Origin: a bacterium
Lineage (GTDB): Bacteria; Krumholzibacteriota; Krumholzibacteriia; LZORAL124-64-63
NCBI GenBank assembly: GCA_016712675.1
Contig: JADJQR010000001.1
Coordinates: 992,001 to 1,056,000 of the forward strand
DNA: 64,000 bases
Direction: 5' to 3'
How positions within the stretch are numbered: the first letter of the stretch is position 1; the number at the start of each line of letters is the position of its first letter. Position numbers and translations under genes: made by a program. Below are positions 52,170 to 62,174 of this stretch, in pieces. Below the pieces are notes generated by a model. The model ran no database searches and was not told the DNA's origin. It saw only the letters and a list, made by a program, of their open reading frames with translations.

Positions 52170-52799
52170 CTACACGTCGCGGTCCACCAGGACGTCCTGA
52201 TCGAAGCCGTCGCTCAGGAAGCGCGCGATCATCGCCGGTCCGTATGCGGTGCCGATGCTCTCGGGGTGGAACTGCACGCCGTACAGCGGCCACTTGCGGT
52301 GGCGCACGCCCATCACCAGTCCCTCGTCGGTCCAGGCGGTCAGGCGCAGGCACTCCGGCAGCGTGGCGCGGTCGGCCACCAGCGAGTGGTAGCGCATCAC
52401 CTCCAGCGGCTCGGGCAGGCCGGCGAACAAGCCGGCATCGTCGTGGAGGATCAGCGAGGTCTTGCCGTGGCACGGCTCGGGCGCGCGCACGACGCGGCCG
52501 CCCAGCGCATCGACGATGCCCAGGTGGCCGAGGCACACGCCGAGGATCGGCACCTCGGGGCCCAGCTCCCGGATGGCGTCCAGGCCGATGCCCAGGTAGC
52601 CCGGCCGCTCGGGGCCCGCGGGGCCGGGTGAGATGACCAGGCGCCAGGGGCGGAAGGCGCGCAACTGGTCGAGCGTCAACGCGTCATTGCGGAAGACCAG
52701 CGGTTCGCGGCCATCGTCCAGCCGGGCCACGAGCTGGAACAGGTTGAAGGTGAACGAGTCGTAGTTGTCGAGGAGGACGACCGGGCCGCGCTTGCTCAT
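52170..52799 (-). CDS. pabA: Aminodeoxychorismate synthase, glutamine amidotransferase subunit
   Basis: PabA releases ammonia from glutamine for folate precursor synthesis. The 209-residue length is normal. The start is the ATG overlapping the pabB stop (ATGA). Residues include the class I amidotransferase blocks LLDNYDSFTFNLFQ, GVCLGHLGIVDALGG with nucleophile Cys89, and VQFHPESIGT with His/Glu. TrpG is nearly identical in motif, so the call depends on the partner PabB encoded upstream. Confidence 0.88.
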   Translation of the reverse strand: MSKRGPVVLLDNYDSFTFNLFQLVARLDDGREPLVFRNDALTLDQLRAFRPWRLVISPGPAGPERPGYLGIGLDAIRELGPEVPILGVCLGHLGIVDALGGRVVRAPEPCHGKTSLILHDDAGLFAGLPEPLEVMRYHSLVADRATLPECLRLTAWTDEGLVMGVRHRKWPLYGVQFHPESIGTAYGPAMIARFLSDGFDQDVLVDRDV

Positions 52800-54400
52800 G
52801 CGTGGTCCTTTCCGGGTCGCGGCGCGGCGGCGCGCAGGGCCGCGACCAAGGCGCGCGCCTTGTCCAGGCTCTCGCGGTACTCCGCGTGGGCGTCGGAGTC
52901 GGCGGTCACGGCGCCGCCCGTGCCGAACGACACGCGGCCCTCCGAGCAGACGAACGTGCGGATGACGATGCTCAGGTCCAGGGCCCCGTCCCAGCCGAGC
53001 CAGCCCAGGGCGCCGGCGTAGATGCCGCGCGGCTCGGGCTCCAGCTCTTCGATGATGGCCATCGCCTCGAGCTTGGGCGCGCCGGTCATCGAGCCGCCGG
53101 GGAAGCACGCGCGCACGGCGTCCAGCGCGTCGCAGCCCGGCTTCAGGCGCGCAGTGACCGTGGAGACGAGCTGGTGCACGGTCGCGTACGACTCGACCAC
53201 GCGCAGCTCGGGCACGTCCACGCTGCCGATACGTGCGACGCGGCCCAGGTCGCTGCGGACCAGGTCGACGATCATCGTGTTCTCGGCGTTGTCCTTCGCC
53301 GCGGCGGCCAGGTCGGCGCGCAGGGCCGCGTCCGCCGCCGGCGTGGCGCCGCGCGGGCGCGTGCCCTTGATGGGACGGCTCTCGAGGTGGCCGTCGGCCG
53401 TGCAGCGGAGGAACCGCTCGGGCGAGGCGCCGGCCACGGCCACATGTCCCAACCCCGGCACGCCGTCAAGGCGCAGGAAGGCGGCAAAGGGCGCCGGATT
53501 GAGTCGACGCAGGGCGGTGTAGAGCTCCCAGGGATCGACCGCCGTCGCCGCGGAGAGCTGGCGGGTCAGGCAGATCTCGAACGCGTCGCCCTGGAGGATG
53601 TGCTCGCGGCAGCGGTCGACGCAGTTGCGGTAGGCGGGCTCGTCGCAGGAGGTGGTCAGGCCCGACAGATCGACCGGTGCGTCGGTGCACGCCGTGCCGG
53701 CGGCCCCGGGTTCCCCGGCGTCCGCGCAAGCGCTCCCGCGGTCACCCGAGTGTCCCCGTCCCGGGTCGGCGGTGAGTCGCTCCCGCCATGCCGCCAGACG
53801 TGCCGTCAGATCGGCCGCGGCTGCGGCTTCGTCCGGGCCGCGTCCCGTCACGGCGAGCGTGGTCAGCCCGCTGGCGTGCTCGAGACGCAGCACCTCGTCG
53901 TGGAGCAGGAACAGCAGGTCGGGCACCGTACCCCGACGGTCGGCGGCCTGGGGACGACGTGGCAGACGCTCGAATGCCCAGGCAGCGCCATATCCGAACC
54001 AGCCGACCAGTCCGCCGGTGAAGGGGCAGTCCCTGGCCTCCGCAGGTGGCGTCGGTGCGTAGGCTCTCAGCAGGGTACGCAATGCCTCGCACGGGTCGCC
54101 CGTCCAGGCCGACCGACGCGGCGGGGACGGCACGGTGCCGTCCGGCTCGCGCCAGACTGTCAACTCGAGTTCCAGTCCGCAGCCGGCGGCATCGTCGGTG
54201 CGCAGCCAGCCGGCAAGGGCGGCCAGCGGTGCGGCACCGGCGAACGACCAGCGCCCGAGGTGTCCGTCGGCCTGGGCGCTGTCCAGGAGAAAGGACGCGG
54301 CGTCGCCTTCCCACAGGGCGGGGGACCGCCAGAACGGGGTCTTCAAAGTCACCGGTGCCAGCCCGAGCCGGGCATGGCCTCGCGGGAGAGCCAGGTCCAT
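52796..54400 (-). CDS. pabB: Aminodeoxychorismate synthase component I
   Basis: PabB turns chorismate plus ammonia into aminodeoxychorismate, the precursor of p-aminobenzoate. The ATG at 54400 has GAGGAGGACCCC upstream and gives 534 residues. The motif PIKGTRPRG carries the Lys typical of PabB (TrpE has Ala there). Other chorismate-binding blocks are DNAENTMIVDLVRSDLGRVA and FPGGSMTGAPKLEAM. It is coupled to pabA by a 4-base overlap. An insert of about 45 Ala/Asp/Gly-rich residues near the middle is longer than usual. Confidence 0.9.
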   Translation of the reverse strand: MDLALPRGHARLGLAPVTLKTPFWRSPALWEGDAASFLLDSAQADGHLGRWSFAGAAPLAALAGWLRTDDAAGCGLELELTVWREPDGTVPSPPRRSAWTGDPCEALRTLLRAYAPTPPAEARDCPFTGGLVGWFGYGAAWAFERLPRRPQAADRRGTVPDLLFLLHDEVLRLEHASGLTTLAVTGRGPDEAAAAADLTARLAAWRERLTADPGRGHSGDRGSACADAGEPGAAGTACTDAPVDLSGLTTSCDEPAYRNCVDRCREHILQGDAFEICLTRQLSAATAVDPWELYTALRRLNPAPFAAFLRLDGVPGLGHVAVAGASPERFLRCTADGHLESRPIKGTRPRGATPAADAALRADLAAAAKDNAENTMIVDLVRSDLGRVARIGSVDVPELRVVESYATVHQLVSTVTARLKPGCDALDAVRACFPGGSMTGAPKLEAMAIIEELEPEPRGIYAGALGWLGWDGALDLSIVIRTFVCSEGRVSFGTGGAVTADSDAHAEYRESLDKARALVAALRAAAPRPGKDHA

Positions 54401-54620
54401 GGGGTCCTCCTCGAACGATTGCGGCCGGCGACCGCTGGCGGATTGACACGGGTGGAGGTCGGAAGGTACCTTGGCCGGACTTTCCCCGCACCTCCGGTCC
54501 GGGGGCAATTTCAGTCGGCGGGACGGCCTCGGCAAGGCTGGCCGCCGCACCGGCCCGGTGTCCCCCACGCACCCGGTTCCGGTGTCCCTGCCCGGGATGC
54601 CGGGGTTCGCGGAGTCGCCG

Positions 54621-56651
54621 TTGAAACAGCGCGTCATCTTCCCGTTCCGCGCGGCGGCCGTGCTGCTGGCCGTCGCCGTGGCGCAGCCCGCGATGGCGCA
54701 GGCTGTGCGGACCAACCTCACGACCGACGTCGGGCTGATTGCGCTGACCTTGACCAATCTGGGCTACTTCGGCAATGCGTTCAGCAACCGCAACCAGCCC
54801 TCGTGCGAATACCCGCGCAGCAGCCACGTCGAGCATGTCTACCGGGGCGGCCTGTGGGTCGGCGCTCGGACGCCCGACGGCATCGCCCACGTCTCGACCG
54901 GCGCCCAGGATGCCAATGGCCTGCAGGAAGGCGACGACATCCGGGAGTTCACGAACTACTACGATCCCGGTGACGAGGTCAATCCGCCGCAGGACAATCC
55001 GAAGAATTTCGTCTACACGTGGTCGAACAGTCAGAACGCCACGGACTTCAATATCCGGGCGCTGGCGACGCGCCACTTCGAGATGTACATGCACGACTAC
55101 ATGGATTCGCCTTCTGGCAACCACACGCCGCTGGGCGTTGAAGCGAGGCTTCGTGCGCTGGCCTGGAGCATGCCCTACGCGGACGACTTCGTGATCCTGG
55201 ACTATACGCTGGTGAACATCACCGGCGACCCCCGGACCGGCGAAGGCGGCGTCGAGCTGACGGACGTCTACCTCGGCATGTGGGTGGACACTTCCGTCGG
55301 GAACACCGATTTCCGCACGCCCTACGACCCGCAGGCGGCCGTGCGCTGGGACTTCTGGGACGACTACAACGGGGCTTGGGGGCCGGTTGGCCTCGTGGAC
55401 GAGCCCTATACCGTCGCCTCCGATCCCGACATCTGGATGGCCTACGAGCACGACGCGGACGGCGACGAGGGCCTGGCCACCAGTTGGATCGGCTACCGGC
55501 TGCTGGGCACAAACCGCGAGCCGACGCCCGAGGCAGGCGTCCGGCCCGTGTCGTTCAACATGTGGCGCTTCCGCGGCGTGCCCGAGCGCGACGACGAGTA
55601 CGAAACCCCCGATGCGCCGGGGACGCTGCAGCCGGGCAAGTACCAGGTCATGGCCAACGGCCATTTCGACGTGGGCGAGACGCAGGAGAACAACTTCGCC
55701 GCCCAGTCCAACTGGGTGTCGATGATGTCGATCGGCCCGTTCCGCTCGTGGGCGCCCGGCGACACGCTGTCGATCACCTTTGCAATCGTCGCGGCGCCTG
55801 ATTCGCTGGGGCTGCTGTCCAACAGCAAGGTCGCGCAGGTGGCCTACAATGCGGGCTTCTCGATCCCGGGCGGACCTCCGTCGCCGCGGCTGGAGGTGGC
55901 CACCGACAACAACTCGCTGATCCTGCGCTGGGCGCCGGGCGACTCGCTCGGGAACGACGGCCAGTCCCTGCCCCTGGATGCGGCCGAGCGCTCCCCCGAA
56001 CATCACATCAGCGAGATCACGGGACGCGGGGATTTCCAGGGCTATCGCATCTACCGCTTCCAGGGTACGAACATCACCTCCGATCCGTTCAGCGCTTCGA
56101 CGCTGGTCGCGCAATTCGATCGCATCGACGGCGTCGGCTTCGATACCGGGCTGCCGCCGCTGGACGAGCACGGTCTGCGGCGCTTCGTCGACACCGGACT
56201 GCTGGACGGCTTCCCGTACTGGTACGCGGTCACGTGCTTCAGCGCGCCCGACCTGGAGGACGGCCTGCCCGAGTTCGAGAGCGGATTCCACGAGAATTCG
56301 ACCGTCGTGCATCCGGGGCCGGCTGCGGCCACCGGCGGCGGCGCGGTGGGAGTGTATCCCAATCCGTACCGGGCCGCCTCGATGTTCGAGTCCCGGGCAG
56401 TTCCTGGCGTGAACGAGTTCGGCCGCAAGCTCTGGTTCACGGGACTGCCGGCGCGCTGCCGGATCCAGGTCTTCACCGTGTCCGGCGATCTGGTCAAGAC
56501 CCTCGAGCACGACGATCCCGATTCGGGCCAGGAGGCGTGGGATCTGATCAGCGAACCAGTGCGCGCCATCGCCACCGGCCTCTACATCTACGTTGTGACG
56601 GACCATGCCACCGGCGAGGTCCAGCGCGGGAAGCTGGTGATCATCAAATGA
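54621..56651 (+). CDS. Exported surface protein with C-terminal sorting domain
   Basis: A TTG start with GGAGTCGCCG upstream gives a perfect signal peptide (MKQRVIFPFRAAAVLLAVAV) and 676 residues. The mature part is rich in Tyr, Trp and Asp with no recognised fold (LRALAWSMPYADDFVILDYT). The C-terminal 100 residues are a FlgD-like domain (VGVYPNPYRAASMFES; SGDLVKTLEHDD) ending VQRGKLVIIK. It is first in a five-gene operon in which every gene overlaps the next. It probably is exported across the outer membrane and may be the structural product or a binding protein of the system. Confidence 0.72.
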   Translation: MKQRVIFPFRAAAVLLAVAVAQPAMAQAVRTNLTTDVGLIALTLTNLGYFGNAFSNRNQPSCEYPRSSHVEHVYRGGLWVGARTPDGIAHVSTGAQDANGLQEGDDIREFTNYYDPGDEVNPPQDNPKNFVYTWSNSQNATDFNIRALATRHFEMYMHDYMDSPSGNHTPLGVEARLRALAWSMPYADDFVILDYTLVNITGDPRTGEGGVELTDVYLGMWVDTSVGNTDFRTPYDPQAAVRWDFWDDYNGAWGPVGLVDEPYTVASDPDIWMAYEHDADGDEGLATSWIGYRLLGTNREPTPEAGVRPVSFNMWRFRGVPERDDEYETPDAPGTLQPGKYQVMANGHFDVGETQENNFAAQSNWVSMMSIGPFRSWAPGDTLSITFAIVAAPDSLGLLSNSKVAQVAYNAGFSIPGGPPSPRLEVATDNNSLILRWAPGDSLGNDGQSLPLDAAERSPEHHISEITGRGDFQGYRIYRFQGTNITSDPFSASTLVAQFDRIDGVGFDTGLPPLDEHGLRRFVDTGLLDGFPYWYAVTCFSAPDLEDGLPEFESGFHENSTVVHPGPAAATGGGAVGVYPNPYRAASMFESRAVPGVNEFGRKLWFTGLPARCRIQVFTVSGDLVKTLEHDDPDSGQEAWDLISEPVRAIATGLYIYVVTDHATGEVQRGKLVIIK

Positions 56652-58252
56652 GGCTGCCCACGGACAAGCTGCTCCCGCGCGCGACCTGGCGCCTGGTGGT
56701 GCCGGGCCTGGCTCTGGCCGTCGCGGTCGCCGTGGCGATCATCGCCGGTTGTGCAGCCAACGAGCCGTTCGAGCCGTCGACGGTACCGAATACGCCGCCG
56801 ACGGCGAGGATCTTCGTCGGGCCGGTGACGCCTGGCGGCGAGCTCAACCCGACAAGCTACTACCGGCGGACATTCCGCTGGAGCGGCACCGATGTCGACG
56901 GATGGGTCCGCGAGTACTACGTGTCGGTTCGTACGCAGGCCGATGTCCCGGCCGACTGGGCCACCACCACGGGCACCGACACGACGATGACCTTCACGCC
57001 GGATGCCGAGGGCCGCGCTTCGGCCACGCTACTGGTGGCTTGCCGCGACGACCGGGGAGCCGTCAGCGACACCGTCGTGCAGACGATCCCGCTGCGCAAT
57101 TTCCCGCCGACGGTGAATTTCCAGAGCGACTTCGACCCGTTACGCAACTTCCAGCGCGAGTTCCTCGACGTGAACGGGAACGTCACGCAGAATCCGGCGG
57201 CCGCGGCGGACACGAACTATTTCAACTGGGGCCCGATGAACTTCCGGCTCTTCGCCATGGACCTCGACGGGTCCGAGACCATGGACGATTTCTACCGCTA
57301 CACCTTCGCCGACGGAGACGGGTTGGTAACCCGGGAGGTCGACGATCCCGCGGCGGATCCGAACACCGGCTGGGTGCGCGTCTATTTCAATTCCAGCGCC
57401 GAGATCAAGCAGTTTGAGATCACCCAGGAGGACATTCCGCCCGGGCCGCAGCGTACGCTGCGGGTGTCGCTGCGCGACCAGGCGCAATCGGACGCGGATT
57501 TCCGGTATACCTGGGAGGTGCGGGAACCCGCCGGCCCCGTGCTGTTCATCGCCGAAGGTCTCAGCGCGAACCAGCGGACCTACTACGAGAACCTGCTGAC
57601 CGCGCGTTACGGCAGCGGGAACTGGGACCGGTACAACTTCTGGATCACCAACGCTCCCGACACGCCGACGCTCCTGCTGCAGACATTCCGCAAGTTCCAG
57701 GCGGTCTTCTGGGTCGATGGCGGTGCGGGTGGCCCGAACCTCGCGCGACATTCGGCGCTGAACGGCGTCATCAATCAGTATCTGTGGCCGATCGACGGTT
57801 CCACACCTGGTGGGATGTTGTACGTCTCCAAGGGCCTGGTCGGACAGACCGGCGGCTTGACGACGGCCTTCCTGCGGGCGGTGCTGGGGATCAGCCAGAG
57901 CATGTTCAACAACCGCGCCTTGAATCTCCCGGCCGACAAGCTGGCCCTGCCCGACGGCGGCGCGGTCGGCCAGATGCGCGTCGCGGTGACGACAAATAGC
58001 GCCGGTGTCGGCATCACCCAGCTGGCCGGTTACGACACCGAGGCCTTGTACCACCTGGAATCCTGCACCTGCTATTACCCCGGAACGACAGAGTACGCCC
58101 CGGTCGTCGGCATCCGCGTCCCGTCGCGGACCACCGACGCGCGGGCGCGGTTCGTCGGCCTGGGCTTGCGGCTGGACGTCTTCGACCTGGCCGACGTGAC
58201 GGCGGCCGTCGCCGCGATCCTGGACACCGAGCTGGGAGTGACGGCGCCATGA
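56648..58252 (+). CDS. Envelope lipoprotein of unknown function
   Basis: The ATG overlaps the upstream stop (ATGA). The 534-residue protein has a lipoprotein signal ending AIIAGC (Cys36). Residues about 45-250 resemble Ig-like domains of large surface lipoproteins (YYRRTFRWSGTDVDGWVREY). The C-terminal half is predicted alpha/beta (GPVLFIAEGLSANQRTYYEN; ALNGVINQYLWPIDGSTPG) and might be catalytic or binding. No family was recognised. It probably works with the TonB-like receptor encoded next. Confidence 0.7.
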   Translation: MRLPTDKLLPRATWRLVVPGLALAVAVAVAIIAGCAANEPFEPSTVPNTPPTARIFVGPVTPGGELNPTSYYRRTFRWSGTDVDGWVREYYVSVRTQADVPADWATTTGTDTTMTFTPDAEGRASATLLVACRDDRGAVSDTVVQTIPLRNFPPTVNFQSDFDPLRNFQREFLDVNGNVTQNPAAAADTNYFNWGPMNFRLFAMDLDGSETMDDFYRYTFADGDGLVTREVDDPAADPNTGWVRVYFNSSAEIKQFEITQEDIPPGPQRTLRVSLRDQAQSDADFRYTWEVREPAGPVLFIAEGLSANQRTYYENLLTARYGSGNWDRYNFWITNAPDTPTLLLQTFRKFQAVFWVDGGAGGPNLARHSALNGVINQYLWPIDGSTPGGMLYVSKGLVGQTGGLTTAFLRAVLGISQSMFNNRALNLPADKLALPDGGAVGQMRVAVTTNSAGVGITQLAGYDTEALYHLESCTCYYPGTTEYAPVVGIRVPSRTTDARARFVGLGLRLDVFDLADVTAAVAAILDTELGVTAP

Positions 58253-61125
58253 CGCGTCCCTTGATCCGCGGGTTCGTGGTCCTGGCCGCGTTGGTGATGG
58301 TGGCGGGAACGGCCACGGCCCAGCCGACCGGCACCGGTGGCCCGGCGACGACAAGGACCGCCGTCGATCCGCTCGCGCCGTGCACCATCAAGGGGCGTAT
58401 CTTCGACGCCGAATCGGGCGAGACGATGCCCTACACGAACGTCTTCATCGCCGGTACGAATTCCGGCACCATGGCGTTCACCGACGGGTTCTACATCCTG
58501 CGGGGGTTGCGCGCGGGCACCTATACGGTGAAGGCGTCCTACATCTCCTACGCCGTGGGCACGAAGACCTTGACCCTGGCGCCCGGCGAGGTCGTGAATC
58601 TCGACTTTCACCTCGAGGTGCAGGCCATCCTGGCTGACGCGCTGGAGATCGCCGCCGAGCGCGCGCTGATCGAAGTCGACCGCACCGGAAGCAGCCACTT
58701 CCTGAGCGCCGACCAGCTGTCGGCGATGCCCCTGGACCAGATGGTGGACATGATCGCCCTGCAGCCGGGCGTGACGATGCAGGACAACGAGATCCATATC
58801 CGCGGCGGCCGCGCGGACGACACGAGCTTCATCGTCGACGGCATGTCGGTGAACGACCCTCTCGGCGGCGGCGGCTACGGGTACCAGATGGATCCGGCCA
58901 TCATCAACGAGATCGAGGTGCTGACCGGCGGCTTCAACGCCGAGCACGGCCAGGCCGTGAGCGGCGTCGTCAACGTCTCGACCAAGGAAGGTAACGACTA
59001 CCTCGAAGGCAGGGTCAGCTTCAAGCGTGACTACCTGTTCAGCCCGGTGCCGAAGGACGACTATCTGGACTGGCGCAACTACACGGATTTCTCCGAGCCG
59101 CAGAACATCGATATCGTCAAGGCCTCGCTGTCGGGTCCCGACCCCATCGCGGCCGGCCTGCGTCGCCTCGGGCTTGGTCTGCCCGGCAAGCAGTATCTCC
59201 TGGCCAGCGGTTCCCTCGAGACCAAGGACGGGCACCTGCCGATCTTCAGTCTGCACGATCGGCTCAGCTCGCCCATGTACGACGAGCGCTTCTGGACGCC
59301 ACGCGCCGACAACAACTGGAACGGCATGCTCAAGTGGACCTGGGTCCTGGACGCGGACCGCAAGTTCAATCTCAACCTCAGTCGCAACGTCAGCATCAGC
59401 CAGGGGTTCGATCTGGGCGGCGAGGGATTCCCGTTCACGTTCATGGATCGGCTGGGCGAATACCTGGTCTTCACGAACGAGAACATCCTGACGCAGGCGT
59501 ATTACCGGCAGGTGCTGGGCGAGAAGTCGTGGTTCGAGGTCACGTTGGGCCGCAGCTTCACCCGGCAGCATTCCAACGTCAACGGCAACGACGATTTCAC
59601 GACCTACGAGCCGTTCCGCCGCTATTCGTTACTCAGCACCGGGAGCGCCGACCGCTGGCACGACCACTACGCGGAGTCGTACACCCTGAAGGGCGCCTAT
59701 ACCTTCATGGGTGGCGGACACAACGAGTTCAAGACAGGGATGGAACTCTCGCACACCGGGATCCAGCTCGTCGATCTGGCCTACGGCCTGTCCAGGCCGC
59801 TTCCTGGCAGGCTGGGCGTCCGCGAGGATATCTTCGTCGCGCATCCGGTGACGGGGGCCGCCTACTTCCAGGACAAGGTCGACTACCGCGGGTTGATCCT
59901 CAACGCGGGCGTGCGCGCCGATTTCTGGGCTCCCGGTCGCGAAGTCGAAGCCGTCATGGCCGATCCGGACCAGTACCTGTTCATCACCCACGAGATGGCG
60001 ACCGAGTTCGACGAGAGCACGTTCGACGCGCTGGAACGAGCCTGGAAGGCCCGACTCTCGCCGCGACTGGGACTGAGCTTCAAGGTCACGGAGCGTGACA
60101 AGTTCTTCTTCAACTACGGCCATTTCAGCCAGTGGCCGCGGTTCCTCTACGTGTACCCGCAGCTGACGGCGAACACGGCGGCTGACGTCCAGCTCCTGGG
60201 GAATCCCAATCTCGATCCCAAGATCACCGTCGAGTACGAAACGGGCATCCAGCACGAGTTCGGCGGACTCTGGAGCGCCGGCGTCACCTTCTTCAACCGG
60301 GACATCTTCGATTACGCCAAGAGCGTGCGCATGAACGGCGTCTCGATCTCGCCGGACCAGACGCCGGATCCGAACGACACGGAGTCCCGTCCGATCAGCC
60401 CGGTGCGTTACTTCAACGGCGATTCGGCGCGGAGCCTCGGCGTCGAGATCTCGATCGTCAAGCGGACCACGCGCTGGCTGGCCGGCTCGGCCTCGTTGGA
60501 ACTGCAGCGATCCACCGGCACGAACAGCTCGGCGGACGAAGCCTATCTGCAGACGCTCTTCGGCGACGAGCTAGGCGGCGAGGCCGGCCTGGCCGCGCTC
60601 ACGCGGTCGCCATTGCTCTGGGACAAGCCGTGGGCCTTCAGCCTCAACGCCGACTTCGCGGTCGACGACAGGAACCGGCCCGTACTCTTCGGTTGGCGTC
60701 TACCTCCGGATTGGAGCCTGAACGTGCTGTTCCAGGCGGAGGCTGGCCAGCGCTTCAAGCGGACGCGCTATCTCGGACCGCGTGATTACGTGACGGAGAC
60801 GGAGTACAGCGGTATCGGGCCCACGAAGTCCTCGCTCAACCTGCGCCTCAACAAGTTCTGGCGCTTCGGGGAGCGGGAACGGCTGACGTTCTCGCTCGAG
60901 GTCCGCAACCTCTTCAACCACCGCAACTACCGGCGCGTGAACCAGTTCACAGGAGAGGGATTCCGACTCGGCGATTACAATCCGGAATGGACGGAGACGC
61001 CCCCGGACTCCGACTCGGAATACGTCTATTCGACCGACAGCGCGGAGTACGCCCGCAACGTGGTCGACCCGAGCCACATCGAGGATCCGCTGACGATCCT
61101 GTGGGGGGTAAGCTACTCATGGTAG
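58249..61125 (+). CDS. TonB-dependent receptor-like outer-membrane protein
   Basis: This 958-residue protein has a signal peptide (to about residue 25), then a carboxypeptidase-regulatory-like domain (CTIKGRIFDAESGETMPY to VNLDFHLEV). The plug domain follows (EIHIRGGRADDTSFIVDGMS; IEVLTGGFNAEHGQAVSGVV), then a long beta-barrel with aromatic strands, ending FNHRNYRRVNQF and SYSW. It would import a substrate or serve as a channel. It overlaps both neighbours (4 and 7 bases). The barrel's substrate is unknown; it resembles SusC-like receptors but has no SusD partner. Confidence 0.85.
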   Translation: MTRPLIRGFVVLAALVMVAGTATAQPTGTGGPATTRTAVDPLAPCTIKGRIFDAESGETMPYTNVFIAGTNSGTMAFTDGFYILRGLRAGTYTVKASYISYAVGTKTLTLAPGEVVNLDFHLEVQAILADALEIAAERALIEVDRTGSSHFLSADQLSAMPLDQMVDMIALQPGVTMQDNEIHIRGGRADDTSFIVDGMSVNDPLGGGGYGYQMDPAIINEIEVLTGGFNAEHGQAVSGVVNVSTKEGNDYLEGRVSFKRDYLFSPVPKDDYLDWRNYTDFSEPQNIDIVKASLSGPDPIAAGLRRLGLGLPGKQYLLASGSLETKDGHLPIFSLHDRLSSPMYDERFWTPRADNNWNGMLKWTWVLDADRKFNLNLSRNVSISQGFDLGGEGFPFTFMDRLGEYLVFTNENILTQAYYRQVLGEKSWFEVTLGRSFTRQHSNVNGNDDFTTYEPFRRYSLLSTGSADRWHDHYAESYTLKGAYTFMGGGHNEFKTGMELSHTGIQLVDLAYGLSRPLPGRLGVREDIFVAHPVTGAAYFQDKVDYRGLILNAGVRADFWAPGREVEAVMADPDQYLFITHEMATEFDESTFDALERAWKARLSPRLGLSFKVTERDKFFFNYGHFSQWPRFLYVYPQLTANTAADVQLLGNPNLDPKITVEYETGIQHEFGGLWSAGVTFFNRDIFDYAKSVRMNGVSISPDQTPDPNDTESRPISPVRYFNGDSARSLGVEISIVKRTTRWLAGSASLELQRSTGTNSSADEAYLQTLFGDELGGEAGLAALTRSPLLWDKPWAFSLNADFAVDDRNRPVLFGWRLPPDWSLNVLFQAEAGQRFKRTRYLGPRDYVTETEYSGIGPTKSSLNLRLNKFWRFGERERLTFSLEVRNLFNHRNYRRVNQFTGEGFRLGDYNPEWTETPPDSDSEYVYSTDSAEYARNVVDPSHIEDPLTILWGVSYSW

Positions 61126-62174
61126 CCACCTGCCTCCGGCGGCGGCTCCTGCCGGCCGCGCTGCTTCTCGGGCTGGGCCTGGCCGGGCCGGCGCGCGCCG
61201 GCGATCTGATTCGCCTGTTCGGCGACGAGAACGCGGGAACGGCCAGCGCGCAGTTCCTGCGCATCCCGGTCGGCGCGCGCGCCGTGGGGCTGGGCCAGGC
61301 CTACGCGGCGGTCGCGACCGACGGCGCCGCGATCTTCTGGAACCCCGCGGGGCTCATCCGCACGCCGGGCCGACAGAACTGGTTCGCCGGCCACGTCGCC
61401 TGGGCCGCCGACATCGACCTGGAATACGCCGCCTTCCATCGCCGCGGCCAGAATTTCGCGCAGGGGTTGATGTTCGGGACGTTGCGCTCTGGTGACATCC
61501 TCCGCACCGACGAGTTGCACCAGGAGGGCACCGGCCAGTACTTCAATGCCAACCAGTTCTTCGTCGGCGGCAGCCTGGCGCGGGCGATGACCGACCGGTT
61601 CTCGATCGGCATGACCGTCAAGTTCTTCCAGGAGAACCTCGACCAGTACCAGACGCGTGCCCTGTTGGCGGACATGGGCATCCTCTACTACGTGGGCGTC
61701 GGCGACCTGCGCGTCGGATTCTCCGTGCGCAACTTCGGCAGCGACGTGAAGCCGAGCGGCACGCCGCCGCCGGCTCCCGACGGCTATGTGGCCACCTGGG
61801 AGTTCCAGAGCTTCCCGGCGCCGACCGTCGGCGCGTTCGGGGTGGCGAAGACCTGGGATCTGTCGTCCCGCGTCACCGTGCTGACGACGGCGGATTTCAA
61901 TCATCCTTCCGACTATTCCGAGAGCTTCCGGCTGGGCGGCGAGCTGGGCCTGCGCCGGCAGTTCTTCCTGCGCGCGGGCTACGAGACCAATCGGGACGAG
62001 GGCGGCTTCGCCGCCGGTTTCGGTCTCCAGGTCGAGCGCCATCAGCTGCGCATCCGCGTCGATTATGCGTACGGCGACATGGGCTCGTTCGGAGGCGTGC
62101 ATCACTTCTCGATCGACTTGTCGCCGCTGTGGCGGAGTCCGGTCGCGTCGGACACGGCGGAGGTGCGGCGTTGA
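61119..62174 (+). CDS. PorV/PorQ-like outer-membrane beta-barrel protein
   Basis: The ATG overlaps the receptor stop by seven bases and gives 351 residues with a signal peptide (to about residue 27). The opening SAQFLRIPVGARAVGLGQ and TDGAAIFWNPAGL are the diagnostic start of the PorV/UPF0164 barrels, which help type 9-like secretion or attach secreted proteins. The remaining strands are regular. It is fourth in the operon. With the sorting domain in the first gene, it supports a role in surface assembly. Confidence 0.83.
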   Translation: MVATCLRRRLLPAALLLGLGLAGPARAGDLIRLFGDENAGTASAQFLRIPVGARAVGLGQAYAAVATDGAAIFWNPAGLIRTPGRQNWFAGHVAWAADIDLEYAAFHRRGQNFAQGLMFGTLRSGDILRTDELHQEGTGQYFNANQFFVGGSLARAMTDRFSIGMTVKFFQENLDQYQTRALLADMGILYYVGVGDLRVGFSVRNFGSDVKPSGTPPPAPDGYVATWEFQSFPAPTVGAFGVAKTWDLSSRVTVLTTADFNHPSDYSESFRLGGELGLRRQFFLRAGYETNRDEGGFAAGFGLQVERHQLRIRVDYAYGDMGSFGGVHHFSIDLSPLWRSPVASDTAEVRR